Assembly (NCBI GenBank): GCA_964384205.1
Contig: CAYLKS010000087.1
Coordinates: 1 to 9,510, forward strand
Length of the DNA stretch: 9,510 nt
DNA from: CAYLKS01 sp964384205 [NCBI: uncultured bacterium]
GTDB taxonomy: Bacteria > JAGOEH01
Direction of reading: 5' to 3'
Shown: in pieces, positions 1 through 6,549 of the stretch
Layout of the letters: each line of letters opens with the position of its first letter
Position numbering within the stretch: the stretch's first letter is position 1
Translations under genes and position numbers: made by a program
The notes under the pieces: model-generated
What the model was told of the DNA's origin: nothing
What the model saw: the letters and a program-made list of their open reading frames with translations, nothing else
The model's database searches: none

Positions 1-114
1 CATTCAAATATTTAATCCTTTTTTATTATTATATATCATGGTTTTCTATATTTATTGTATAAGCTTTTTTCTGAATTTTATCGACTTTTATTTCTACAAA
101 TTAGAAAAAATTGA

Positions 115-144
115 TTGACATTGTTAAAAATTATTATATATTAT
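115..144 (+). promoter_or_regulatory. Sigma70-like promoter of the outer-membrane protein gene
   Basis: A perfect -35 hexamer TTGACA lies at 115-120. It is followed by a run of TATA-like candidates: TATATT at 137-142 (16-nt spacer) and TATTAT at 139-144 (18-nt spacer). The exact -10 cannot be chosen by eye because the region is almost purely A/T. The placement about 40 nt before the start codon fits, and the region downstream to the gene is free of competing ORFs. The match is seen in the sequence; promoter activity is inferred. Confidence 0.6.
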
Positions 145-167
145 ATATAACTAATTAATTTAAATTT

Positions 168-175
168 AAGGAGAG
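168..175 (+). promoter_or_regulatory. Ribosome binding site of the outer-membrane protein gene
   Basis: AAGGAGAG at 168-175 is a strong Shine-Dalgarno match, with GGAG ending 7 nt before the ATG at 181. It is almost the only G-rich stretch in an A/T-only leader, and it fixes the start of the downstream gene. Confidence 0.85.
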
Positions 176-180
176 ATTTT

Positions 181-762
181 ATGAAAATTCAACTGAAAAA
201 TGTTATGTTTCTATTGTTCATTGTTTTATTTTTAGGTACAACAACTAATTTCGCAAAATCAGGGTTAAATTTGGGTTTTAATGGTATAGGCGGACATATT
301 GGATATGTTATGCCAGAGGACCCGATTGATAATACACTTGATTTTGGAGTACAGGCTGATTTGGGTAATTATAATAATCAAATATTTTTTACTGCTTTTG
401 TTGATTATTGGTCAAAATCATATAATACCGGCAATTATGAATGGTCATACTCAGTAACTACACTTGGTCTATTGGGCAAATATTATTTTAAAGAAACCAG
501 CGGTTTTAAACCTTATGTTGGAGCAGGACCTGATTTCATTATCAGTTCATGGGAATCAAAATACAAAGGGCCGGACTATGGATATATATTTGACTTAAAT
601 CTCAGTGATTCTGACTCTAAAATAGGAATAGATATTGCTGCTGGTGCTGATAAAAAATTATCTGATAATATGAAATTATATGCTGAAGCTAAATACCATA
701 TTGGCGGTATTGACCAATTTGTTATTAATGTAGGAGTTACATATCTTTTAGGAAAAAAATAA
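181..762 (+). CDS. Small outer-membrane beta-barrel protein
   Basis: This 193-residue protein has a classic Sec signal peptide: basic MKIQLK, a hydrophobic core at residues 8-19, and probable cleavage after Ala25 (NFA|K). The mature part has alternating polar and hydrophobic or aromatic segments rich in Gly, Tyr and Asn, with acidic loop-like stretches. The segment KPYVGAG at 110-116 resembles the 'P-Y-x-G-x-G' strand of the OmpA/OmpW-like beta-barrel fold (OMP_b-brl type), and the last strand reads VINVGVTYLL. The length suits an eight-stranded barrel. The C-terminus ends in GKK, without the terminal aromatic residue common in proteobacterial porins. It is monocistronic, with its own promoter, ribosome binding site and terminator, and converges on the minus-strand operon. 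The fold class is fairly secure. Cargo or function is unknown, and a surface adhesin or structural role is equally possible. Confidence 0.8.
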   Translation: MKIQLKNVMFLLFIVLFLGTTTNFAKSGLNLGFNGIGGHIGYVMPEDPIDNTLDFGVQADLGNYNNQIFFTAFVDYWSKSYNTGNYEWSYSVTTLGLLGKYYFKETSGFKPYVGAGPDFIISSWESKYKGPDYGYIFDLNLSDSDSKIGIDIAAGADKKLSDNMKLYAEAKYHIGGIDQFVINVGVTYLLGKK

Positions 763-780
763 GACTTTTAATATTAACAG

Positions 781-819
781 AAAAGCCTATACTATTTTTA
801 TTAGTATAGGCTTTTTTTT
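781..819. terminator. Bidirectional intrinsic terminator between convergent genes
   Basis: A 14-bp perfect stem pairs 781-794 (AAAAGCCTATACTA) with 802-815 (TAGTATAGGCTTTT), enclosing a 7-nt loop. On the plus strand it is followed by an unbroken run of eight T (812-819), ideal for terminating the outer-membrane protein gene. Read on the minus strand, the stem ends in TTTTCTGTT, a weaker U-tract, so it probably also ends the long minus-strand operon whose last stop is at 837. The structure is seen directly. The relative strength in each direction is inferred. Confidence 0.92.
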
Positions 820-836
820 GTAGTAATAAATATGGC

Positions 837-1883
837 TTAAAGAATATTTTTTATATTATCAAAGAGCAAAGTATCGGGTTTTATTTTCATAGATTTTTTT
901 AATTCTTTTTTAAATTCTTTAATTTGCCCCATTTTAAGATAGGTTAATCCTAATTCAAAATGGGCTTTTTGATTTTCAGGGGCTAATTTAATAATATTTT
1001 TATATATATTTACCGCTTTTTGTAGCTTTTTATTCTGGAAAAGGATAAATGCGTAATTTAGATTATATTCAATATTGTTAGGGTATAGAAGTATACATTT
1101 TTCTATATATTCTAATGCAATGTCGTATAGTTGTTGATAGACATAGCATAGGGCAAGATTATTATAAGCATCTGGAAAATATTCATCTAATTCAATTGTT
1201 TTTCGGAAATATTCAGCGGCTTTTTGATAATTTTTTTTATCGAAATAGAAGCAGCCTAAATTATAAAAAGCATCTGGAAAATATGGATTATAATTAATTG
1301 CTTTTTCATAATGTTTTAAAGCAAGTTCTTCATTTCCAGAATCATCATAAGCAACAGCCAGGTTAAAATGTGCATTTGCATCTCTTTTGTTAAGCTTTAG
1401 CGATTTTTCATAATATTCAATTGCTTTTTGAATATTTTTATGGTTATGACATACCAGTCCTTTTGTATAGTAGTATGTCGAATTGGTTTCTTTTTCAGGG
1501 ATTATTGAAGAAATATTATTTTGTAATTCTGGATTTTCATATTCCAGTATATTTAACGTATAGAGAGTCCAGAAAAAATCTGGATTTTTTTCTAATGATT
1601 TTTTGAATAAATTTAATTTTTCTTTTATATCTTGAGCCATTAATGCTTTTATATATGTAAATGTTTCATTGTCATCAGATAACAATAAATTATCATAATC
1701 AATATCTTGTAATTGTTGTCTAAAATTTTTTCTAATTTCTAAATAGAGGATATGAGATGGAACAAAATAAGGATATTGATCGATAGATACTTGTAAATAA
1801 TTAATTGCATTATCAAAATTTTTTTTTAAATAAAAATTCCATGCTATATAAAAACTTTCCCGAGCTTTATATCTGTTATTCAT
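837..1883 (-). CDS. TPR repeat protein, cytoplasmic (last gene of the operon)
   Basis: This 348-residue protein consists mainly of tetratricopeptide repeats. One N-terminal unit lies at about residues 6-39. A degenerate middle follows, with TPR-like helices at 73-101. Six consecutive well-formed 34-residue units lie at about 134-167, 168-201, 202-235, 236-269, 270-303 and 304-337, with the usual signature (A/N-x-x-N-L-G/A ... Y-x-x-A-x-x-x-Y/F-x-K-A-I ... P). There is no signal peptide, membrane segment or catalytic domain, so it is probably a cytoplasmic scaffold for protein-protein contacts. Its ATG lies inside the end of the upstream gene (8-nt overlap, ATGAATAA) with only a weak, distant AAAGG, which suggests translational coupling. 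Repeats 3 and 4 keep near-identical DNA as well as protein sequence. The partner and process are not recognisable. Confidence 0.88.
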   Translation of the reverse strand: MNNRYKARESFYIAWNFYLKKNFDNAINYLQVSIDQYPYFVPSHILYLEIRKNFRQQLQDIDYDNLLLSDDNETFTYIKALMAQDIKEKLNLFKKSLEKNPDFFWTLYTLNILEYENPELQNNISSIIPEKETNSTYYYTKGLVCHNHKNIQKAIEYYEKSLKLNKRDANAHFNLAVAYDDSGNEELALKHYEKAINYNPYFPDAFYNLGCFYFDKKNYQKAAEYFRKTIELDEYFPDAYNNLALCYVYQQLYDIALEYIEKCILLYPNNIEYNLNYAFILFQNKKLQKAVNIYKNIIKLAPENQKAHFELGLTYLKMGQIKEFKKELKKSMKIKPDTLLFDNIKNIL

Positions 1884-2439
1884 ATTCTTTCATACCTTTT
1901 TTTATTTGATTAATATAAAACGATGCTATTTTTTCATATCTAATATCTTTTAATAGTTCCTGAAAATAAAATAGTGCTTGTTTTTTATTATTAAGTTTTA
2001 AATAACTTCTTCCCATTAAATAATTGTAATAAGATAGATAGATACTAATTTTGTTTTTATCTATATTTTGAAACAGAGATATTACTTTTTGAGGTTTATT
2101 CTGTTTAAGAAAAATTTCTGCTTGAAGGATATTAAATTTTAGAGAATCGTCCCATAATTTAGATACTTTAAGCCCTTTTTTTATTAATAGAGTCGATTTT
2201 TTTATCTGTTCTTTTGAAAAAAATTGTAGAGCCAATGCATAATAAGCATCGACTCTATTGGAATCAGATTTGATAATTTTTTCTAAACTGTCCTGAGATA
2301 AATTTAGACTTTTTAGAGAGTATAGAAAATTATTATTCTCATTTATATTTTTTGATTGAGCATAAAATGTAGTAGTTATCAGAATAACTATACTCTGGAT
2401 TAAATAAATTAAATTTCTTTTTTGATTTTTTCTACCCAT
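1876..2439 (-). CDS. Exported TPR-like protein
   Basis: This 187-residue protein has a signal-peptide-like N-terminus: a basic n-region GRKNQKR (residues 2-8), a hydrophobic stretch at 10-26, and probable cleavage near Ala27. There is no lipobox Cys. The rest is helical with degenerate TPR-like units at about 61-94, 100-130 and 135-168 (A-Y-Y-A-L-A-L-x-F; Y-L-M-G-R-S-Y-L-K-L). The start overlaps the upstream TPR gene by 31 nt. It was chosen because the n-region of the signal peptide needs it, although no clear Shine-Dalgarno precedes it, so translation probably depends on ribosomes finishing the upstream gene. It sits between two other TPR genes and likely acts with the upstream one in the periplasm. 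Function is unknown. Confidence 0.75.
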   Translation of the reverse strand: MGRKNQKRNLIYLIQSIVILITTTFYAQSKNINENNNFLYSLKSLNLSQDSLEKIIKSDSNRVDAYYALALQFFSKEQIKKSTLLIKKGLKVSKLWDDSLKFNILQAEIFLKQNKPQKVISLFQNIDKNKISIYLSYYNYLMGRSYLKLNNKKQALFYFQELLKDIRYEKIASFYINQIKKGMKEYE

Positions 2440-3188
2440 TGTCTTGCACCAGGGAATGAACCTAATTTTTGGAACACTTTAAGAGATTGTTTCTTTTTAC
2501 CAACCCTGTATAGAGCTTCACCATAGTAAAAAGTTGCTCTTTTATTTCTTTTATTTGCAGGGTATTCTTCATAAGTTGAAATTACTGCGCTATATTTATT
2601 TGCATCTAAATAGGTTCTAATTAACAATTCGTATACTTTTCTTTTCCTTCCTGAAGGAACACGAAGGGAGAGCACTTTTTTGAAATTTTCAATTGCATCA
2701 TTGTATTTATTCATGAAGTAAGCTGCTTTTGCCATGCCGTAAAAATTTCTATAGTCTTTAGGTTTTAATTCACTTGCTTTTTTATAATTATCATAAGCTA
2801 ATTTGAATTTTTTCATTACTAAATAAGTAGAACCCAATTGAGAGAATGCTTTTTCATATTGTGGATTTTTTGCAGCAGCTTGTTGAAAAAAATCAACTGC
2901 TTTTGACAGATTGTTCATTTTTTTGTACGCTAATCCCATTGCATATAATACCTTATAATTATCAGGAATTAATTGCAATGAAGCTTGATATTCACTTATC
3001 GCTTTCTGGTAATCTCCTTTTCTAAGGGCATTATTACCATTTTGGTAATGTTCAGCAGCTTTCACATTTCCTTTAAAAGTAGGATCATTAACTTCTTTTA
3101 CTATTTTTTGTTTTTTTTCTGCAAAACTAAGGGTAGAAAAAGAAGTTAATGCAAAAATAATCATAATTAAGAATGTAAGTTTTCTCAT
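2409..3188 (-). CDS. Exported (periplasmic) TPR repeat protein
   Basis: This 259-residue protein has a clear Sec signal peptide: MRK, a hydrophobic core at about 5-20, and cleavage after Ala23 in SFA|EKK. There is no lipobox, so it is predicted to be soluble and periplasmic. The mature part is a TPR array with units at about 43-76, 77-110, 111-144 and 145-178, and two weaker ones near 183-216 and 217-246. The second half is strongly basic (KKRNKRA and similar Lys/Arg clusters). It has the best ribosome binding site of the block, AAAGGAGGAG at 3195-3204, set in a 53-nt gap after the dCMP deaminase gene, so it may be translated independently of the upstream genes. It heads the three-gene TPR tail. 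The architecture suggests a scaffold or assembly role such as envelope biogenesis; the precise role is unknown. Confidence 0.87.
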   Translation of the reverse strand: MRKLTFLIMIIFALTSFSTLSFAEKKQKIVKEVNDPTFKGNVKAAEHYQNGNNALRKGDYQKAISEYQASLQLIPDNYKVLYAMGLAYKKMNNLSKAVDFFQQAAAKNPQYEKAFSQLGSTYLVMKKFKLAYDNYKKASELKPKDYRNFYGMAKAAYFMNKYNDAIENFKKVLSLRVPSGRKRKVYELLIRTYLDANKYSAVISTYEEYPANKRNKRATFYYGEALYRVGKKKQSLKVFQKLGSFPGARQWVEKIKKEI

Positions 3189-3194
3189 GAGAGA

Positions 3195-3204
3195 CTCCTC
3201 CTTT
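3195..3204 (-). promoter_or_regulatory. Strong Shine-Dalgarno of the exported TPR gene
   Basis: The minus strand reads AAAGGAGGAG here, a near-perfect anti-16S match. The AAAGGAGG part lies 8 nt before the ATG at 3188. It supports the start that includes the signal peptide. Confidence 0.85.
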
Positions 3205-3241
3205 GCTTTTTCTTTACTTTAAAACAAGTTAGTTAGATCTA

Positions 3242-3724
3242 TTATCCACTATCTATGGGATGAATTCGCCAATCTATTTCGGGATAAAATTCTTCTATTT
3301 TTCCGTCTGGAGTTTGAATAACAACTCTTTTTATATTAGCATTTGCAATCATCGCTTTACATTGGTTACAGATGAAGTAATGTCCATATACATAGATTGT
3401 TGCATTATTAGTAGAATGACCATTTCTTGCTGCAAGTGCTATAGCATTTGATTCTGCATGGGAACCTACAGCTCTACATTTTTCAAGTTGGGTTCCTGAT
3501 TTGATATTATGTTTATCTCGATAACACCAGCCAATTTCAAGGCAATTCGGTTGATATTGAGGTGCGCCATTATATCCTGTGGATACAATATCTTTATTTT
3601 TTACAATGACTGCTCCAACTTGATTTCTTAAGCATGATGAACGTGTAGCAACAACTTTTGCAATATTTAAAAAATATTGATCCCAGCTTGGTCGTATTCT
3701 TTTTTCACTTTTATTTTTTGCCAT
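3242..3724 (-). CDS. Deoxycytidylate (dCMP) deaminase, ComEB-like
   Basis: This 160-residue member of the zinc-dependent cytidine/deoxycytidylate deaminase family is likely to convert dCMP to dUMP for thymidylate synthesis. Visible family features, in order, are SSCLRNQVGAVIV at 29-41, STGYNGAP at 48-55, a Cys-rich insert (Cys61, Cys67, Cys83) typical of dCMP deaminases, the catalytic His89-Ala-Glu91 motif, and the second zinc half-site Cys119-x-x-Cys122. The residue before Cys119 is Ile rather than the Pro of the usual PCxxC motif, and the strand before it reads YVYGHYF. Zinc ligands and proton-shuttle Glu are all present, so the enzyme should be active. The length is normal for the family. 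The ATG lies one base after the metG stop with no good Shine-Dalgarno, implying translational coupling to metG. ComEB, a competence-linked name for this family, is not implied as a role here. Confidence 0.9.
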   Translation of the reverse strand: MAKNKSEKRIRPSWDQYFLNIAKVVATRSSCLRNQVGAVIVKNKDIVSTGYNGAPQYQPNCLEIGWCYRDKHNIKSGTQLEKCRAVGSHAESNAIALAARNGHSTNNATIYVYGHYFICNQCKAMIANANIKRVVIQTPDGKIEEFYPEIDWRIHPIDSG

Positions 3725-3725
3725 T

Positions 3726-5636
3726 TTAACTTATTTTAGAACCGCTCTTTACATTTTTATCTACGGTTAATAATGAAAGGTTCCCTTTTTTTTCTTTTGC
3801 AGCAAGTAGCATACCCTCAGATATTTCTCCCATTAGTTTTGCAGGCTTTAGATTATTTACTATTACAATAGTTTTACCAATTAGTTCATCTGGATTATAA
3901 TATTTTCCAATACCTGCCACAATTTGTTTTGTTTTATTACCAACTTCTACTTGCAGTTTCAAAAGCTTATCTGATTTTTTTATTTTTTCTGCTTTTATAA
4001 TTTTTGCTACTTTTAAATCCAGTTTTGCAACATCTTCAATTGAAATTAAATTATCATCCTCTTCCTGAACTTTTTCTTGTTTGTTTTCATAAAAAATTTC
4101 TTTTTTGTCAATACGAGGGAATAGAGCATCAATTTTACTCAAATTAATTTTTTCTAAGTTATCTATAAAAGTAAAACTATCCTTTACTGAATTAATATTT
4201 GAAATTCCAAAAGAGTTTAACAATATTTTGATTTTTTCAGGCATAATAGGATAGAGAAAAACTGCTGATTTAAGAATAGAAACAGAAGCAGTGTATAAAA
4301 TTTGATTAATTCTTTCTGTTTGATTTTTTTCTTTTGCTAATTTCCAAGGAGCAGTTTGTTCTAAGTATTTATTAATTGACCTAACAACAGTTAATGATTC
4401 TTCAATAATAATATTAAGTTTTAATTCCTCTAAAAGATTTGGTATTTTATTTAATAGATTTAAGGAAAAAGAAAGTAGATTTTTATCTATTTCTTCTAAA
4501 GATGCAGGTTTTTTTATTAAACCATCAAGATAATTGAAAACCATTTTGTTAATTCTATTTAATAAATTTCCGAGATCATTAGCAAGATCGGAATTGATTC
4601 TATCTATCATTGATTCTTCGCTAAAGTTAGCATCATGTCCTAATGACATTTCTCTCATTAAGAAATATCTAAAAGCATCGACACCGTATTTATCTATTAG
4701 TTCTAAAGGTTTTACCACATTGCCTTTTGATTTACTCATTTTATCATTATCAATAAGCCACCATCCGTGAGCTAATATATGTCGGGGAGGTTCTACATCA
4801 AGAGCTTTTAACATAATCGGCCAGTATACTGCATGAGTTGTTAGAATATCTTTACCAATGAGATGATAATCAGCAGGCCATGTTAGATTGAATTTTTCAT
4901 TATTGAAAAGATAGCCGGCACCTGTTATATAATTTAACAATGCATCGAACCATACATAGCATACATAATTTTCATCAAAAGGTAATGGTATTCCCCAGGA
5001 GAGCCTGCTTTTAGGACGGGATATACAAAGATCATTTAATGGTTGTCGTAAAAAACCTAATACTTCATTCTTTCTGAATTCAGGTACCACAAAGTCAGGA
5101 GTATTCTTGATATGATCAATTAGCCAATTTTGATATTTGCTCATTTTGAAAAAATAGTTTTTTTCACTAATTTTTTGGACTTCCCGATTACAGTCTGGAC
5201 ATTTTCCATCTATAAGATCTTTTTCCGTCCAGAATCTCTCACATGGAATACAGTACCAGCCATCATAATCTGCAGGATATATATCTCCATTTTCATAAAG
5301 TTTCATTAGAGAATTTTGCACTACCTTAACGTGGTCATCATCAGTAGTTCGAATAAAATAGTCATATTCAATATTTAATTTTTCCCATAGATTTTTGAAT
5401 ACAACGGAAAGTTCATCACAGTATTTCTTTGGATCTTTATTCGATTTCGCTGATGCTTGTTGTACTTTTTGGCCATGTTCATCAGTACCGGTTAGGAAAT
5501 AGGTTTTATATCCAAAGAGCTTGAAGAATCTATTTATAACATCTGCGAGTATTGTAGTATAAGCATGTCCAATATGAGGTTTATCATTTACATAATATAA
5601 AGGAGTAGTAATATAGAATTTTTTTTCAGAATTCAA
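3726..5636 (-). CDS. metG: Methionyl-tRNA synthetase with C-terminal tRNA-binding domain
   Basis: This 636-residue class I aminoacyl-tRNA synthetase charges tRNA-Met. Domains and motifs are: TTPLYYVN at 10-17, the HIGH signature at 21-24, a connective peptide with a four-Cys zinc knuckle (Cys129, Cys132, Cys146, Cys149), and the KMSKS loop at 299-303 within DKMSKSKGN. An alpha-helical anticodon-binding domain spans roughly 340-500. A charged linker rich in Lys and Glu (about 510-530) leads to a Trbp111/EMAP-II-like OB-fold at about 533-636 (LDLKVAKI, KPAKLMGEISEGMLLAA), which aids tRNA binding and dimerisation. The start codon is TTG: an in-frame stop lies just six codons upstream, no ATG is available before the catalytic core, and GGAG at 5646-5649 sits 9 nt before it. 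The full length is present with no disruption. Confidence 0.98.
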   Translation of the reverse strand: MNSEKKFYITTPLYYVNDKPHIGHAYTTILADVINRFFKLFGYKTYFLTGTDEHGQKVQQASAKSNKDPKKYCDELSVVFKNLWEKLNIEYDYFIRTTDDDHVKVVQNSLMKLYENGDIYPADYDGWYCIPCERFWTEKDLIDGKCPDCNREVQKISEKNYFFKMSKYQNWLIDHIKNTPDFVVPEFRKNEVLGFLRQPLNDLCISRPKSRLSWGIPLPFDENYVCYVWFDALLNYITGAGYLFNNEKFNLTWPADYHLIGKDILTTHAVYWPIMLKALDVEPPRHILAHGWWLIDNDKMSKSKGNVVKPLELIDKYGVDAFRYFLMREMSLGHDANFSEESMIDRINSDLANDLGNLLNRINKMVFNYLDGLIKKPASLEEIDKNLLSFSLNLLNKIPNLLEELKLNIIIEESLTVVRSINKYLEQTAPWKLAKEKNQTERINQILYTASVSILKSAVFLYPIMPEKIKILLNSFGISNINSVKDSFTFIDNLEKINLSKIDALFPRIDKKEIFYENKQEKVQEEDDNLISIEDVAKLDLKVAKIIKAEKIKKSDKLLKLQVEVGNKTKQIVAGIGKYYNPDELIGKTIVIVNNLKPAKLMGEISEGMLLAAKEKKGNLSLLTVDKNVKSGSKIS

Positions 5637-5639
5637 TTT

Positions 5640-5653
5640 TAAATACTCCTTTT
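5640..5653 (-). promoter_or_regulatory. Ribosome binding site that fixes the TTG start of metG
   Basis: The minus strand reads AAAAGGAGTATTTA, overlapping the gcvH stop codon (TAAAAGGAG). GGAG ends 9 nt before the TTG at 5636-5634, which decides this unusual start. The same 14 bases recur exactly upstream of gcvH. Confidence 0.85.
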
Positions 5654-6029
5654 ATTTACCAATAAATTCTTGATATTCATCATAAGTCATCAAATCATTT
5701 AAATCATCATTATTACTCATTTCGACTTTTATAATCCATCCTTCGCCAAAGGGATCTTTATTGATTAGTTCTGGTTGATCGTTAAGATTTGAATTAACTT
5801 CAATAACTTTGCCATTTACAGGAGAGAAAATATCTGAAACAGCTTTAACTGCTTCTAAAGTGCCAAAGCTTTCCATTTTTACAACTTCTGATCCAGTTTC
5901 TGGTAATTCTACATATACTATATCGCCTAATTCACCAGCAGCATAATCTGAAATTCCTATTGTAGCAATATTACCTTCTACTAAGACCCATTCATGTTCT
6001 TTTGAGAATTTCATGTTTTTTGGATCCAT
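5652..6029 (-). CDS. gcvH: Glycine cleavage system H protein (lipoyl carrier)
   Basis: This 125-residue H protein is a lipoylated swinging-arm protein that shuttles the aminomethyl group between the P, T and L proteins of glycine cleavage. The family signatures are MKFSKEHEWV at 6-15, IGISDYAAGELGDIVYVELP at about 24-43, and the lipoylation site Lys62 within GTLEAVKAVSDIFSPV-NG. The C-terminal half has the expected NDQPELINKDPFGEGWIIKV. The length is normal. Met1 is preferred over Met6 because GGAG lies 8 nt before Met1. No gcvT, gcvP or lipoyl ligase gene is in the window, so it may act with enzymes encoded elsewhere, or may also serve as a lipoyl relay for other lipoyl-dependent complexes (known in some bacteria, inferred here). 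It lies 21 nt after accB and 15 nt before metG. Confidence 0.97.
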   Translation of the reverse strand: MDPKNMKFSKEHEWVLVEGNIATIGISDYAAGELGDIVYVELPETGSEVVKMESFGTLEAVKAVSDIFSPVNGKVIEVNSNLNDQPELINKDPFGEGWIIKVEMSNNDDLNDLMTYDEYQEFIGK

Positions 6030-6031
6030 AA

Positions 6032-6045
6032 TAAATACTCCTTTT
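6032..6045 (-). promoter_or_regulatory. Ribosome binding site of gcvH
   Basis: The minus strand reads AAAAGGAGTATTTA, with GGAG ending 8 nt before the ATG at 6029. It is identical over 14 nt to the metG leader. Confidence 0.85.
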
Positions 6046-6050
6046 TGATA

Positions 6051-6548
6051 TTAAATTTTAATATAAAATAATGGCTGGTTAGCTTCAATTGATTCACCAT
6101 TTTTTACAAGAATTTTATCTATTGTACCGGAAACTTCAGATTCTACTTCATTCATAACTTTCATTGCTTCTATTATACACAAAACATCACCTGTTTCAAT
6201 TTTATCGCCTTCTCTCACATAAGGTTTGGCATCTGGTGAAGGAGCTCTATAAAATGTTCCCATAATAGGTGCTTTTACAACGAAAATATTTTCTGGAATT
6301 TTTTCTTCTTTATTTTGAGTTTCAGATTTATTCTCAATCTGTGTTTGTTCATCCTGGGTATCTTTTTCTGGAGTAAGGTTTGTTTTTTGGATTTCTTCTT
6401 TTTCGGCTGATAAGGGTTCATCAGATATTGTTATTGGTTTTTTGTAATTAACTAACCGTATAGAAGAAAAAAGGGTTTTATATTCAATTTCTGCTAATTC
6501 ATTATCTTTTAATAAGTTTATAAGATATTCTAAAATATCTTTTTTCAC
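6051..6548 (-). CDS. accB: Biotin carboxyl carrier protein of acetyl-CoA carboxylase
   Basis: This 165-residue AccB carries carboxybiotin between the carboxylase and carboxyltransferase of acetyl-CoA carboxylase, the first step of fatty-acid synthesis. The N-terminal helix region (MKKDILEYLINLLKDNELAE) is the usual AccB opening. A flexible linker at about 42-87 is unusually rich in Glu, Gln, Lys and Thr rather than Pro/Ala. The biotinyl domain spans 88-165, with the 'thumb' GTFYRAPSPDAKPYVREGD at 97-115 and biotinylation site EAMKVMNE, target Lys130. The thumb distinguishes AccB from other biotinyl and lipoyl domains. The start codon is GTG (6548-6546), one base after the efp stop, with AAAGGG about 6 nt upstream inside the efp end; the family N-terminus supports it. 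The usual partner accC does not follow, and gcvH is next instead. Confidence 0.96.
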   Translation of the reverse strand: MKKDILEYLINLLKDNELAEIEYKTLFSSIRLVNYKKPITISDEPLSAEKEEIQKTNLTPEKDTQDEQTQIENKSETQNKEEKIPENIFVVKAPIMGTFYRAPSPDAKPYVREGDKIETGDVLCIIEAMKVMNEVESEVSGTIDKILVKNGESIEANQPLFYIKI

Positions 6549-6549
6549 G

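Noticed and set aside
1-3. CAT at the left edge, read as an ATG on the minus strand preceded by AAGGAT about 12 nt upstream, suggesting a divergent gene leaving the window
   Set aside because: Only one codon is visible and the spacing is long, so no coding evidence exists.
2-118. Plus-strand frame open from the left edge, rich in Phe, Ile, Tyr and Leu, ending in TGA at 116-118
   Set aside because: The translation is low-complexity, as expected from A/T-only DNA. No ribosome binding site precedes the internal ATG at 38, and the stop overlaps the -35 box of the next gene. A membrane-protein tail from the left cannot be excluded but is not supported.
121-168. A/T-only tract with small palindromes (AATTAATT, AAATTT) considered as an operator or origin-like element
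   Set aside because: Such short palindromes are expected by chance in this composition, and no repeated boxes or iterons were found.
1115-1606. Plus-strand ORFs of about 60 codons opposite the last TPR gene
   Set aside because: They are antisense shadows of a clear TPR repeat gene, with no ribosome binding site or recognisable protein features.
3189-3241. Possible internal promoter (TTGTTT-like) in the 53-nt gap before the exported TPR gene
   Set aside because: No -10 hexamer is found at suitable spacing; the region contains mainly the Shine-Dalgarno.
4534-4770. Plus-strand ORF of 78 codons opposite metG
   Set aside because: It lies antisense to the conserved KMSKS and anticodon-binding region, whose coding is certain.
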